64,000 nt of DNA, from contig JAQBXR010000011.1 of NCBI GenBank assembly GCA_027623295.1, positions 1-64,000 on the forward strand. Reading direction: 5' to 3'. Positions 52,256 through 60,029 of the stretch are shown one piece after another. The position numbers were made by a program, and so were the translations under genes. The notes below the pieces were generated by a model. That model was not told the DNA's origin and did not search any database. It saw only the letters and a list, made by a program, of their open reading frames with translations. The number at the start of each line of letters is the position of its first letter. Position 1 is the stretch's first letter. Origin of the DNA: Planctomycetota bacterium (lineage in GTDB: Bacteria > Planctomycetota > UBA1135).

Positions 52256-52669
52256 TCGAAACTTCCTCTTATGGCCCCAAAGGGCACTTGGATTATGTTT
52301 CTGCTGACTGGCCTGAATGGCCTTTGTCGGCGAGAGATGGATTGTTGATGCAACTTTCACGTAGCGGGAGCCTTTATGAAAGTTGGTGGGACATTTTGCC
52401 AACGCGGCAGGTCTAGGCAAGACCTTTTTAGGAATTTTCCAAACCAGGGCCGAAGCCCATGGGGGTTACATCGGAAGCACACCCTCTCATTTGACCGCCT
52501 TTTCTGAATAAACCGCTAAAGCCTCCATAAGTCCATTGTTTGAAGCTAGTTAAGAATACACTTTCTGTTCCGTTCTTGTCCAGTAAAGGGCCTCTTCGGT
52601 ATAAGTAGCTTGAATTCATGAGCTTACACCCCGGTTCCCTTCGATAAACTCACCTCCCCGGCTTCCCTC
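52256..52669. other. Intergenic region upstream of the porin and glycosyltransferase genes
   Basis: This 414-bp gap separates the minus-strand porin from the plus-strand glycosyltransferase cluster and should hold both promoters. One small stem (AGGTCT-AGGCA-AGACCT at 52409-52425 followed by five T) could act as a weak terminator or leader hairpin. On the minus strand TTGGCA, a 17-bp gap and TCATAA are a poor sigma70-like pair about 135 bp upstream of the porin start. No coding region is convincing; a 63-codon minus-strand frame at 52428-52619 has no family features. Confidence 0.5.
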
Positions 52670-53812
52670 ATGCGCATTCTCCATTTCCACGATGCCCCCC
52701 ATATCCATGGAGGGGCCACAGCCTACCTCAAGCGGCTTTTGCCCGAAATGGCTTCCCGTGGGCACGAGAACCGCCTCTTCTGCCTAGATCAGGCCGCAGA
52801 ATGGCTCCCTAGTGAGGATCAAGCCCACTTTACCTATCAGTGGCCCGCGTCCGCTTTGCAGCGACGAAGGGATTTTCACCACTTCCACGCTCCACTAGCT
52901 GAGGCTCTGACAATGTGGATTCAAGAACAAGGCCCCGACCTCGTGCATGTCCAAAATTGCTCGGCTTTCCGTTCTACGATTTTTCCTACTATCCTTAAAT
53001 TGGGCGTCCCCCTGCTGATGACCGTGCACGACTTCTCGCTCATAGACCCAAACCCTTGGGGATTAGAGCGTTCGGGCATTTCGGGCTTACTGAAGCAGAT
53101 CCTCGATCGGCAATCCCTCGCCAAAGCACGAAAATCTGTTTTCGAATGTACCCAACGCTTCCTTTGTCCAACGGAAACGTTGCAGAACGGAATTGGCTTT
53201 CCACGTGGCAAGTCTAGACTGCAAAGGCTTCCCATTGAGCTTGCAGGGGCTCCTGAGCTCCCCCTGGACCGATTGCATCTGTTTTTCGCTGGCACCCTCT
53301 TTCGCTCAAAAGGGGTCGATGTCCTGTTACACGCGCTTGCGGGGAGCACCGGGGATCTGCGCGATGCTACTTTGGAAATTGCTGGCTGTGGCGACCAGGA
53401 GGACAAGCTCAAGGCGTTGTGCAGAGAATTGGGACTTGACGCTCGAGTTCGCTTTTTGGGCTTCTGCTCTGCAGAGGAAATGGAGGCCGCCTACGCTCGA
53501 GCCAATCTTCAGGTCTTGCCATCCCGTGTTCCGGAGAACTCGCCGCTCACTGTCTTAGAAGCGGGTGCACGGGGACGCCCATCCATCGCCTCGCATGCTG
53601 GAGGAGTCCCGGAACTTCTCGGCAACGGCAGAGGATGGACCTTTCCCAACGAGGATCACGAGGCTCTGCGGCAAGTCTTACAGAAATTGGCGCGGGACAC
53701 CTCTGCGCTTTGCAATCCTGCTCGTGGCATGCGCCAGTGGGTAAGGCATGAATTTGCCCCGCAAAAGCACTGGGATCATGTGGACTCCACGTACCATGAG
53801 CTCAAGCGATGA
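52670..53812 (+). CDS. Glycosyltransferase family 4
   Basis: A 380-aa GT-B enzyme: N-terminal HDAPHIHGGATAYLKRLLPE, ending donor site RVPENSPLTVLEAGARGRPS (E-x7-E). A Cys-rich stretch in the middle is unlike the other three. ATG 52670 is the first gene of a four-gene chain; its stop overlaps the next start (ATGA). Part of surface glycan synthesis. Confidence 0.88.
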   Translation: MRILHFHDAPHIHGGATAYLKRLLPEMASRGHENRLFCLDQAAEWLPSEDQAHFTYQWPASALQRRRDFHHFHAPLAEALTMWIQEQGPDLVHVQNCSAFRSTIFPTILKLGVPLLMTVHDFSLIDPNPWGLERSGISGLLKQILDRQSLAKARKSVFECTQRFLCPTETLQNGIGFPRGKSRLQRLPIELAGAPELPLDRLHLFFAGTLFRSKGVDVLLHALAGSTGDLRDATLEIAGCGDQEDKLKALCRELGLDARVRFLGFCSAEEMEAAYARANLQVLPSRVPENSPLTVLEAGARGRPSIASHAGGVPELLGNGRGWTFPNEDHEALRQVLQKLARDTSALCNPARGMRQWVRHEFAPQKHWDHVDSTYHELKR

Positions 53813-54963
53813 AAATTCTCCTGGAGGGTCACCGGCTGGCAAGGGTCAGCAATTTCGGCGGCATCGATTCCTACTGGCACAAGCTGGTACCGGAACTGCT
53901 GCGTAAGCATCCGGAAGACCAAGATTTTTCGCTCTACTCCGCGTTTTTGAATCCCAAGCATGGCCGCGGATTACGGGAGTATCGCAAACGTGGAGCCCGC
54001 GTGCATCACTGGTGGGCTTCTCCGGAATGGTTAGATGCAAGCGCTCGGTTCGGTGCACACTTGGAGTGGTATTGCGGACAAAATGACATCGTCCACGTGC
54101 CGGAACCGGTGTGGAAGCTACCTACACAAGCGAAGATTGTTGTGACTGCCCATGACTTGATGTACCTGCATCATCCGCAGTACCTCGATCCACACTGGGT
54201 TGCGCGCTTGCAGGAAGGCACCGAGAACCTCGCGTCGAAAGCGGCGCATTGGATTTGCGTGAGTGAACACACGCGGCAGGATTTGGTGCGGCACTATGGT
54301 GTCCCGCTAGGCCGGACCGAAGTGATCTTCCACGGAATCGAAGAGCATTTCCGTAGCGTGCATGAGCAGCCGGAGCAGATTGCCCGGGTCCGCGCACAGT
54401 TTTCCCTGGCAGAGCGCCCGTACTTGTTGTTTTTGGGTTCGGTCGAGCCGAAAAAGAACCTGCCCATGCTGCTGGAGTCCTATGCCAAAGCCTTAGAAAA
54501 AGGGCTGAAGGCGGACCTCGCGGTTGCCGGACGCGCTGGGTGGAAAGCCGAAGCGGTACGCGCCGTGGCCGATGCCAACCCTCTACTTAAGGATCGTGTG
54601 AAGTTCCTCGGCTTCATTGAGCAAGAAGATTTGGCGCCGCTTACCGCCGGTGCCCATGCCATGGTCCTGCCATCCCGCTATGAAGGATTCGGCATGCCGG
54701 TCATCGAAGCCATGGCTGCAGGAACTGTCGTACTGTGTTCTGATCGCGGTGCCCTACCCGAAGTCGCAGGTGGCGCCGCCGAGTTGTTCGACGCGGACGA
54801 TGTCGACGCATTGGCAGATTTGATTCTGCGCATCGACGAAGACTCTGCGCTCTGCGAGAATCTACGCGCCCGAGGACTAGAACACTCTGCTTCTTTCTCG
54901 TGGGCAAAGTGTGCTGAGCAACATTGCATCGCCTACCGCAAGGCGATGAACCTCCCCAGATGA
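53809..54963 (+). CDS. Glycosyltransferase family 4
   Basis: A 384-aa GT-B enzyme with TAHDLMYLHHPQYLDP, LFLGSVEPKKNLPMLLESY and SRYEGFGMPVIEAMAAGTVV (E-x7-E), typical of family 4 mannosyltransferase-like proteins. Both ends overlap neighbours by ATGA, so the order of the cluster is fixed and translation coupled. It is similar to the gene at 54960 and the one at 42393. Confidence 0.9.
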   Translation: MKILLEGHRLARVSNFGGIDSYWHKLVPELLRKHPEDQDFSLYSAFLNPKHGRGLREYRKRGARVHHWWASPEWLDASARFGAHLEWYCGQNDIVHVPEPVWKLPTQAKIVVTAHDLMYLHHPQYLDPHWVARLQEGTENLASKAAHWICVSEHTRQDLVRHYGVPLGRTEVIFHGIEEHFRSVHEQPEQIARVRAQFSLAERPYLLFLGSVEPKKNLPMLLESYAKALEKGLKADLAVAGRAGWKAEAVRAVADANPLLKDRVKFLGFIEQEDLAPLTAGAHAMVLPSRYEGFGMPVIEAMAAGTVVLCSDRGALPEVAGGAAELFDADDVDALADLILRIDEDSALCENLRARGLEHSASFSWAKCAEQHCIAYRKAMNLPR

Positions 54964-56111
54964 AAATCCTCTTCGACGCCACTGCCATGGCACTTTCGGG
55001 CTACCATAAAGGTGGCGCCTATCGTTATGGCATGGAAATGTTGCACAACATTCCAAAGGTCATGCCGTCGGATTGGGAGATGGGGTTGTACTTCAACTTT
55101 TTCCGCGGGCATCACCTGGAGAAAATGCGCGCGACTTGTGAGCTTGCAGGTCTTTCTGATTCCAGAGTGTCGCGCATTCCGCCGCAAATTTTGCGCGCAC
55201 TGAAAGCGCCGGCGGAATGGACTGCGGGCAAGCATGATTTATTTCATGGTCCCTTTGACCTTATTCCTCCAAGTCGTAAATCTGCGCGTGTGGTCACGAT
55301 TCACGACCTTGCGTTTTTGCGTGCACCGGAAGGCCTTCCACAGGAATGGGTTCGCGAACGCACTGCAACGGTTCCAGCTGCTGCGCAACGCGCGCATAGA
55401 GTGCTTACGGTTTCGGAATTTTCAAAGCGCGACATTGTGGAGCGTTTGCAAGTGAACCCCGATCGCGTGCAAGCGATTTGCCACGGCATTTCGCCGGGCT
55501 TAGTGAAGACCGAAGATCCGGAAGCTGACTTAGCCCGACTGCAACAACGTTACGCAATCGAACCTGGTTTCGTGCTTTACCTTGGCACCTTACAGCCGAA
55601 CAAAAACATCGAGGGTTTATGTGCGGCTTACCAAGAAATGCGCAAGCGTGGTTTTGAAGGACAACTCGTTTTGGCTGGAGCCAAAGGTTGGCTCTACGAT
55701 GAAATGTGGCAGCGTATTGCGCAACGCGGCCACGATGAAAACGTTTTGCTCACTGGCTTCGTGGACGATGAAGATATTTCGCGCCTTTACGGATGCTGCG
55801 CCACCTTCGCGCTCATCTCCTTCTTGGAAGGCTTCGGCATTCCAGTCATTGAAGCCATGGCTTGTGGCGCTCCGGTAGTTGCAGCCGATGCTTGTTCGCT
55901 TACTGACGTGACCGCCGACGCAGGTTTATTAGTCGACCCAAATGACACGCAAGGCATTGCCGATGCCTTGCTTACCGCAGCAACTCCAGGACCTCAACGC
56001 GAAGAGTTAGTGCGTCGTGGTTTGGCACATGCTGCCACTTTCACCTGGGCGAAGGCCGCCAAAGAACATGTCGCCGCTTATGCGAAAGCTTTGGAGGTTG
56101 CAGGTTCATGA
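54960..56111 (+). CDS. Glycosyltransferase family 4
   Basis: A 383-aa GT-B enzyme: MALSGYHKGGAYRYGMEML near the start, TIHDLAFLRAPEG, LYLGTLQPNKNIEGLCAAY and SFLEGFGIPVIEAMACGAPV (E-x7-E). I start at ATG 54960, which gives the ATGA overlap with the previous stop. Related in layout to the enzymes at 53809 and 42393; donor and acceptor unknown. Confidence 0.9.
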   Translation: MKILFDATAMALSGYHKGGAYRYGMEMLHNIPKVMPSDWEMGLYFNFFRGHHLEKMRATCELAGLSDSRVSRIPPQILRALKAPAEWTAGKHDLFHGPFDLIPPSRKSARVVTIHDLAFLRAPEGLPQEWVRERTATVPAAAQRAHRVLTVSEFSKRDIVERLQVNPDRVQAICHGISPGLVKTEDPEADLARLQQRYAIEPGFVLYLGTLQPNKNIEGLCAAYQEMRKRGFEGQLVLAGAKGWLYDEMWQRIAQRGHDENVLLTGFVDDEDISRLYGCCATFALISFLEGFGIPVIEAMACGAPVVAADACSLTDVTADAGLLVDPNDTQGIADALLTAATPGPQREELVRRGLAHAATFTWAKAAKEHVAAYAKALEVAGS

Positions 56112-57082
56112 CCCGTCAGCACCCACTTCGGTTTTCGGTTTTTGTGCCCACTCTAAAACGTCCAGATTTACTGCGGCGCAACTTAGAAGCCTTGGCGCTG
56201 CAGTCGCGCCTACCCGATGAAGTGCTCGTCTCCCTTCGCGCCGATCTTGATCCCGAAGGAGTAGAGACGGTGGACAACTTCATTCAGCATCATTCGAAGA
56301 TGAATATCGTGAAGGTCATGCTGACCGAACCTGGCATTGTGGTTGCAGAAAACGCGATCCTCAATGCGGCCACTGGCGATGTTGGCTGCCTGCTGGATGA
56401 CGACGCCATCGCCCGTCCGTTTTGGCTGGAAAACATTGCGCGCCATTATGAAAACGATGCGCGCGTGGGCGGTGTTGCTGGCCCTGCGATTAACTTTATT
56501 AATGGCAAACCCGAACCGCGACATGCTCGTTTCCGCAACCGAGTAATCTTCCCGGGTTTGATTATGGATCAAAGCACGCGCCACACCGACGGCGTGGTGG
56601 AAGTCGATCATTATCGTGGCGCCAACATGAGTTTGCGTTTGGAGCCACTGCGTAAAGCCGGTGGTTTTGATGCCAACCTTCGCGGGGATTGTTTCCGTTT
56701 TGAAATGGATGCGTGCCTCGGAGTCAAACGTCAGGGCTTCCGCTTACTCTTCGACCCCGAAGTCGAAGTCGACCACCACGAAGCTCCACGAGTGCTCAAC
56801 ACGGAGCGTTTCGACGCCACGGCCATTTTCAACAACGCCGCAAATGAAACCTATGCCTTAATGAAAGGCTATGGACCCATCGGACGTTTTGTGCATATGG
56901 TTTTTGCCTTACTTGTGGGCAACTTTCCTTGTCCCGGTTTGGCCTGGGGTGTTGGCGGAGGCCTACTCGGACTGGTGTGGAAAAACCGAAACCTCTTCGG
57001 CATGGGCGCCATAATGCCCGCGTGGAAGGGCCGCTTTGAAGGATGCCGTATGTTTTTGCGTTGGCGCGCGGAACAACGCTAG
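56108..57082 (+). CDS. Glycosyltransferase family 2
   Basis: A 324-aa GT-A enzyme with FSVFVPTLKRPDLLRRNLEA, the metal-binding GCLLDDDAIARP and the catalytic-base region RGDCFRFEMDACLGVKRQG. One C-terminal amphipathic or membrane segment (FVHMVFALLVGNFPCPGLAW). It is the last of the four-gene chain (ATGA overlap at 56108). Its stop shares the palindrome CTAG with the convergent sigma54 activator. Confidence 0.88.
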   Translation: MTRQHPLRFSVFVPTLKRPDLLRRNLEALALQSRLPDEVLVSLRADLDPEGVETVDNFIQHHSKMNIVKVMLTEPGIVVAENAILNAATGDVGCLLDDDAIARPFWLENIARHYENDARVGGVAGPAINFINGKPEPRHARFRNRVIFPGLIMDQSTRHTDGVVEVDHYRGANMSLRLEPLRKAGGFDANLRGDCFRFEMDACLGVKRQGFRLLFDPEVEVDHHEAPRVLNTERFDATAIFNNAANETYALMKGYGPIGRFVHMVFALLVGNFPCPGLAWGVGGGLLGLVWKNRNLFGMGAIMPAWKGRFEGCRMFLRWRAEQR

Positions 57083-57987
57083 AGCGCTGCTTGCAGGCCG
57101 TCAGACAAGTCGCTGCGCTGAATCACTCCGTCTTCCGCAAAGGTTGCGGCGCGCACTAATTCATTTTGTAGCTGACGGATATTGCCCGGCCAAGAAAAGG
57201 CTTGCATAGCCGCCACGGCCTCTTCGGAAATCTTTGCTGCGGGCAAACCTTGCGCGGCTTGTTGGGCGAGTAAAAAACGCACTAAGTGCGGAATGTCATC
57301 TGCCCGTTGACGCAAAGCTGGAATCTCCAGCGGCATGACGGCTAAACGGTAGTAAAGGTCTTCGCGAAACTCGCCTTTCGCTACGCGTTCCTGCAAGTTG
57401 CGATTGGTTGCCGCAACAATGCGCGCATCTACCCTTTTCGTTTTGTTCGAACCGACCGGGCGAATCTCTCCGTCTTGCAAGAAGCGCAACAGCTTGGCTT
57501 GCAAGTCCAACTGGATTTCACCGATCTCATCTAAGAACAAAGTTCCCCCTTCCGCTTCTTCCGCGTAGCCAATGCGATCTTTATGCGCGCCAGTAAAGGA
57601 GCCTTTCATATGGCCAAAGATCTCGGCCTCTAGAAGTTCCGCAGGAATCGCAGCGCAGTTCACGGGCACCAATTTCTTACGGCGCCGCGCACCAAACTGA
57701 TGCAAGGCTTTCGCAACCAACTCCTTGCCCGTTCCGCTTTCACCCAAAACCAAAACCGGAATATCGGTGCGCACAATCCGGCCAATCAAGTCGAACACTT
57801 TCTTCATGGCGGGACTTCCACCAATCATGCCGAATTGCTGGGGAATGGAACCTTCCTCTACCACTTCCGCCTCATGCTGCGATGCCAACCATCCCTTCAC
57901 CAGGGAAGTTAAATCACGGCACTCCGCGCGCGGCAAGCGCTCCATGCGGTCGAGTAAATCTTGTAAATCCTCGAGCTCCCCGCTCAT
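57079..57987 (-). CDS. Sigma54-interacting AAA+ activator without receiver or Fis domain
   Basis: A 302-aa protein. A 50-residue N-terminal part is followed by a complete AAA+ central domain: GESGTGKELVAKALHQ (Walker A), EAEIFGHMKGSFTGAHKDR with GSFTGA in place of GAFTGA (a known variant of the sigma54-contact loop), GGTLFLDEIGEIQ (Walker B) and VAATNRNLQ, REDLYYRLAVMPL. The usual C-terminal Fis-type HTH is missing; the protein ends soon after WPGNIRQLQNELVRAA. Such proteins can activate sigma54 from solution. It is coupled to pgsA (ATGA overlap) and its stop overlaps the GT2 stop. Confidence 0.88.
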   Translation of the reverse strand: MSGELEDLQDLLDRMERLPRAECRDLTSLVKGWLASQHEAEVVEEGSIPQQFGMIGGSPAMKKVFDLIGRIVRTDIPVLVLGESGTGKELVAKALHQFGARRRKKLVPVNCAAIPAELLEAEIFGHMKGSFTGAHKDRIGYAEEAEGGTLFLDEIGEIQLDLQAKLLRFLQDGEIRPVGSNKTKRVDARIVAATNRNLQERVAKGEFREDLYYRLAVMPLEIPALRQRADDIPHLVRFLLAQQAAQGLPAAKISEEAVAAMQAFSWPGNIRQLQNELVRAATFAEDGVIQRSDLSDGLQAAL

Positions 57988-58631
57988 GATGCTTTCATCA
58001 TCTCAATACCGCGCCGGCAATAGTTCAGCCCGGAGAACAGGGTTAGTCCCATCATGAGCCAGAACACTCCAGCAAAGAAGTATGGGTTACGCACATGCTC
58101 TAAAAGTGGAAAGTGAATCACGCTAGGGATGCCGCCAAGGATGCCAAGTGCAATACAAATGTAAACCACTTGCAAAACCAACTTTAGCTTTCCAAAACGG
58201 TCGGCAGGAAATTCCATGCCCTTACTTTCTATCAAGCCGCGCAATGCGGTGACCAAAAATTCGCGCCCCAACAGAAGCACTACCGCCCAAACCGGCATGA
58301 CGCCAAAGACATCATCGGGGCGGGCATATTGGGGACTGGCCGCGAGGTAAATCAGCGAACCCAAAATCAAAACCTTGTCCACCACTGGGTCGGCCACGCG
58401 GCCGAGTGCCGTAACCCAGCCGTATCGTCTAGCTAGGTAGCCATCGGCAAAGTCGGTGATGGCGGCAATGAGGAACAACCAAAATGCCCAAAGTGCTGGA
58501 CCGCGCGCCGCTTCGAAATTTTCTGGCACCACCGGTTCGACTCGCATGACTTCGCCCATAAACGCAAACGCACCGATAGCCAGCACGAGGCGGGAGCCGG
58601 TTACGAGGTTCGGAACTTGTCTGGCGAGCAT
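57984..58631 (-). CDS. pgsA: CDP-diacylglycerol-glycerol-3-phosphate 3-phosphatidyltransferase
   Basis: A 215-aa membrane enzyme of phosphatidylglycerol synthesis with the CDP-alcohol phosphatidyltransferase motif DFADGYLARRYG, then GRVADPVVDK, matching D-x2-D-G-x2-A-R-x8-G-x3-D-x3-D. Five or six membrane helices. N-terminus VPNLVTGSRLVLAIGA is typical of PgsA. It overlaps the sigma54 activator start and lies 21 bp after rimO on the same strand. Confidence 0.92.
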   Translation of the reverse strand: MLARQVPNLVTGSRLVLAIGAFAFMGEVMRVEPVVPENFEAARGPALWAFWLFLIAAITDFADGYLARRYGWVTALGRVADPVVDKVLILGSLIYLAASPQYARPDDVFGVMPVWAVVLLLGREFLVTALRGLIESKGMEFPADRFGKLKLVLQVVYICIALGILGGIPSVIHFPLLEHVRNPYFFAGVFWLMMGLTLFSGLNYCRRGIEMMKAS

Positions 58632-58652
58632 AAAGGAGGTTCAGATTGAGGG

Positions 58653-60029
58653 TTAGCGGACGACCTCAGCTTCTAAATCGTAACCATCCGCGGCAGTAAC
58701 TAACACCTCTGGCATGTTGCCGGTGGTTAGGTTGTGCTCTGGATCATGAATTTTGACCAAGCCATCTACCTCTGGAGCATCGGCCCAGGTGCGACCAAAA
58801 GCCCATTCACCGGCGGATTCATCAATCAGCACCGGCAGTTTGCGGCCGACCAAGGTTTCCTGAAAGCTCGCATGCAGACGCGATTGCAGCTCCATGACTC
58901 GCTCTTGACGTTCAAGAGCCTCTTCGGGACTGCAACGGTCATCATCGGCACCCGCGGGCGCACTGACTTCTGGTGAAAAGGAGAATGCACCAAGGCGTTC
59001 AAAGCGGAATTCCTCGAGCCACTTCAGGAGCTCTTCAAATTCTTCGCGACCCTCACCCGGGTGGCCAACAAGCACCGTGGTGCGCAAAGCAATCCCCGGA
59101 ACTTCATCGCGCAGACGTTGCACGATGCGCGTCACGCTTTCCTTACTTCCACCCCGCGCCATGCGCTTCAACACTTTGGTGCTGATGTGCTGAGTTGGGA
59201 TGTCCAAATAAGGCAGAACGTTTGCGTGCTTGTTGATGACCTCGGTCAAGCCCCACGGAAAGTTGTTGGGGTAGGCGTACATGACGCGCAACCACTTCAA
59301 GCCGTCGACGCCAGCCATGGCATCGACCAACTCTGGCAAACGCGCGTGGCCCTTGCCTTTATCGCGACCATAACCAGTGCTGTCTTCCGCCACCATGACC
59401 ACTTCGCGCACGCCTTGTGCAACCAGGCCTTCGACTTCTTGAACCACGACTTCCACCGGCTTACTCGATTGGCGCCCACGAATTTGCGGGATGATGCAAA
59501 AAGCACAGTTGTGATCGCAGCCGTGACTTGGACGTAGGTAGGCGTAGCTCCGCGGCGTTTGCAGCAAACGCAAAAACTCGCCTTGGCCTTGTGGAGCGCG
59601 TCCGCCAGAATCTTCGCGGACCTTACGGCCTTTCAAAACCTCCTCCACAATCCGCGCAACGTTGGAGTAATCACTAAGTCCTAGAATCGCATCGATCTGC
59701 GGGAACTTCTCCTCGACCTCGGGACGGAACTTCTCCGGCAGACATCCAGCCACAATCACGCCGCGTAGATTGCCGGCGGCCTTCTTTTCCAGGAGCTCGC
59801 GAATTTGCCCTTCGGATTCTTCCCGTGCAGGTCCAATGAAGCTGCAGGTGTTCAGAATCGCGACGTCGGCCTGGTCGACATCTCCGGTCAGGGTGTAACC
59901 CTCCGCACCGAGTCGACCGAGAATGTTCTCTGAGTCAATCAGGTTGCGCGCGCATCCTAGATGGACCAATGCGACATGAATGGCACGAGTGCCCTCCGCT
60001 ATTGCGGTTGTTGATTCCGTTCTTCCCAC
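58653..60029 (-). CDS. rimO: Ribosomal protein uS12 methylthiotransferase RimO
   Basis: A 458-aa radical SAM enzyme that adds a methylthio group to an Asp of S12. The N-terminal UPF0004 domain has Cys residues in HLGCARN, NTCSFIG and AGCLPE for one cluster; the radical-SAM motif is GCDHNCAFC (CxxxCxxC); a C-terminal TRAM domain ends EAEVV. The SxxxR/QSSKP region and TRAM favour RimO over MiaB. The start is GTG 60029, which overlaps the ftsK 3' end by 31 bp; a later start cannot be excluded. Confidence 0.94.
   Translation of the reverse strand: MGRTESTTAIAEGTRAIHVALVHLGCARNLIDSENILGRLGAEGYTLTGDVDQADVAILNTCSFIGPAREESEGQIRELLEKKAAGNLRGVIVAGCLPEKFRPEVEEKFPQIDAILGLSDYSNVARIVEEVLKGRKVREDSGGRAPQGQGEFLRLLQTPRSYAYLRPSHGCDHNCAFCIIPQIRGRQSSKPVEVVVQEVEGLVAQGVREVVMVAEDSTGYGRDKGKGHARLPELVDAMAGVDGLKWLRVMYAYPNNFPWGLTEVINKHANVLPYLDIPTQHISTKVLKRMARGGSKESVTRIVQRLRDEVPGIALRTTVLVGHPGEGREEFEELLKWLEEFRFERLGAFSFSPEVSAPAGADDDRCSPEEALERQERVMELQSRLHASFQETLVGRKLPVLIDESAGEWAFGRTWADAPEVDGLVKIHDPEHNLTTGNMPEVLVTAADGYDLEAEVVR

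Noticed and set aside
52428-52619. 63-codon minus-strand frame in the porin upstream region
   Set aside because: No family features, no ribosome-binding site and atypical composition; likely chance.
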